Notes under the pieces: model-generated
What the model was told of the DNA's origin: nothing
What the model saw: only the letters and a program-made list of their open reading frames with translations
Databases searched by the model: none
Shown: positions 5,024 to 5,777 of the stretch, piece by piece
Layout: every line of letters starts with the position of its first letter
Numbering within the stretch: the first letter of the stretch is position 1
Assembly (NCBI GenBank): GCA_038236965.1
Contig: JBBRZF010000200.1
Coordinates: forward strand, 1 to 5,777
Source of the DNA: JBBRZF01 sp038236965
Lineage (GTDB): Bacteria; Acidobacteriota; Terriglobia; Terriglobales; Acidobacteriaceae
DNA: 5,777 nt
Direction: 5' to 3'
Program-made: the position numbers and the translations under genes

Positions 5024-5084
5024 CAAGGTGTTGCACTTGTGTGCCAAGGTGTTGCACTTGTTTGGTTCAAGGGGTTGTACTTGG
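5024..5084. repeat. Three 17-bp direct repeats reaching into the FN3 gene
   Basis: CAAGGTGTTGCACTTGT occurs exactly at 5024-5040 and 5045-5061, with a diverged third copy (CAAGGGGTTGTACTTGG) at 5068-5084. The third copy contains most of the stop codon and the last codons (VPSTTP) of the FN3-domain gene. Confidence 0.85.
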
Positions 5085-5777
5085 CACCGTTTCGCTGGTT
5101 TCTTCGGAGTGAGCGGATTCGTTGTTGCGCAGGTCGAAGGCGCTTACGCTGTACCAGTATTTCTGGCCAGACTGAACCTGGGAGTCGCGGAAGGTGGGCG
5201 CTTTGACGGGTTCGGTATTGATTTTTACGGGCGCGGAATCTGCCTGGTGTCGATCGACGTTGTATCCGGCTAGATCGCTTTCCGTGTTGGGCGCCCAGGA
5301 GAGATCGATGAACGGCTTTTGTCCGACGCCGGAGAATACGGCTTGCAAGCCGGTAGGCGGTGCGGGAGCGAAGGTGTCGCGCACGGTGACACGGATGGGC
5401 GCGGAGTCGTCGCCCTCGACGTCTATGGTTCTGGCACCGACGGTTAGATGGGTGGTGCTGTCAACGCGGTAATCGTAGGTCTGTTCCCACTCAAAACTTT
5501 TGTCGAGCAGTTGCACGGTTGCGCCATTGAGCGGCGTCTCGGCTAAGGGAGTGAAGTTGGTGGCGCCTGAGGCGCGCCGGAACAGTTGGTAGGCATAGCG
5601 GGTGTTGAGGACCGGTGGGGCGTCGGTCTGCGGGATTCCTGTCCAACTTAAGAGGACGCCGTTGGGGCCGAGTTCGGCGTGGAGATCTTTTGGCGCTTCC
5701 AAGGTGGGCACGGCGGGTGTGACGACTTGATTGGATAGACCGGCGCTGCGTCCGCGTTCGTTGAGGGCTTCCACGGA
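5067..5777 (-). CDS. Fibronectin type III domain protein, C-terminal part (5' end outside window)
   Basis: 236 residues are visible, open to the window edge and ending at TGA 5069-5067. Two FN3-like beta-sandwich domains can be seen. The first spans about 28-135, with VLLSWTG (41-47) and YDYRVDS (101-107). The second spans about 138-232, with IDLSWAPNTESDLAGYNVDR (157-176) and KYWYSVSAFDLRNNESAHS (206-224). The first visible residues (ALNERGRSAGLSN) look like the end of a third, earlier domain. Such arrays are usually extracytoplasmic binding or spacer modules; a signal peptide or lipobox would be upstream and is not visible, so location is inferred. Enzymatic residues are not seen. The last codons fall in a direct repeat shared with the spacer. 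The FAH-family gene follows on the same strand after 301 nt of repeats. Confidence 0.85.
   Translation of the reverse strand, partial: SVEALNERGRSAGLSNQVVTPAVPTLEAPKDLHAELGPNGVLLSWTGIPQTDAPPVLNTRYAYQLFRRASGATNFTPLAETPLNGATVQLLDKSFEWEQTYDYRVDSTTHLTVGARTIDVEGDDSAPIRVTVRDTFAPAPPTGLQAVFSGVGQKPFIDLSWAPNTESDLAGYNVDRHQADSAPVKINTEPVKAPTFRDSQVQSGQKYWYSVSAFDLRNNESAHSEETSETVPSTTP

Noticed and set aside
4768..5084. CRISPR array
   Set aside because: Units are short (8-17 bp), nearly contiguous and lack unique spacers of constant length, and no cas gene is near.
4740..5273. Open frames on the plus strand through the repeat region (products rich in Gln/Asn/Lys and TKDTKEHKG-like peptide)
   Set aside because: They consist of translated short repeats and antisense of the FN3 gene, without a ribosome binding site or recognisable domain. 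The stop-free frames follow from the A-rich word composition.

Overview
The window looks like a piece of a moderately GC-rich, Gram-negative-type chromosome. The gene mix (a pilin-like end, split DsbD-type thiol redox proteins, a TalC-type transaldolase, an FAH-family enzyme and a multi-FN3 protein) and the iterated-word intergenic spacers remind me of Acidobacteriota. That is an inference from style; no marker gene here settles it.

Layout. At the left edge, 1-273 (+) is the 3' end of a probable type IV pilin-like gene. It converges on a block of minus-strand genes, and the junction (274-417) holds a strong bidirectional terminator set between two arrays of 8-bp GCT words. All remaining genes are on the minus strand, so transcription runs right to left: an FN3-domain protein (5067 to beyond 5777, 5' end off the window), an FAH-family hydrolase/isomerase (3932-4765), a transaldolase (3235-3882) closed by a terminator at 3141-3172, a small membrane-anchored hypothetical protein (2566-3000) closed by its own terminator, ccdA (1781-2506), a TlpA/ResA-type thioredoxin (966-1601), and a secreted DsbD alpha-domain protein (418-969).

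How the genes work together. The left half is a thiol-reduction module. CcdA would carry electrons across the inner membrane, and the TlpA-like protein and the DsbD-alpha-like protein would receive or distribute them in the periplasm. In E. coli these roles sit in one polypeptide, DsbD (alpha-beta-gamma). Here the three parts are separate genes in the order beta, gamma-like, alpha, and the last two overlap by ATGA. The right half is metabolic: the transaldolase follows the FAH enzyme by 49 nt and may be cotranscribed, with no obvious shared pathway.

Non-coding DNA. Several spacers carry their own degenerate iterated word with a period close to 8 bp or a multiple: GCTnAGnn at 276-323 and 389-420, TTAC words at 3177-3226, and TCAAAACC/AACTCAAA at 4768-4935. 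The last surrounds a CACRAAGG array that has an inverted partner at 4984-5023. I see no CRISPR, transposase, tRNA or rRNA. I found no convincing new system; the split DsbD set and the composite repeat region at 4768-5084 deserve the closest look.
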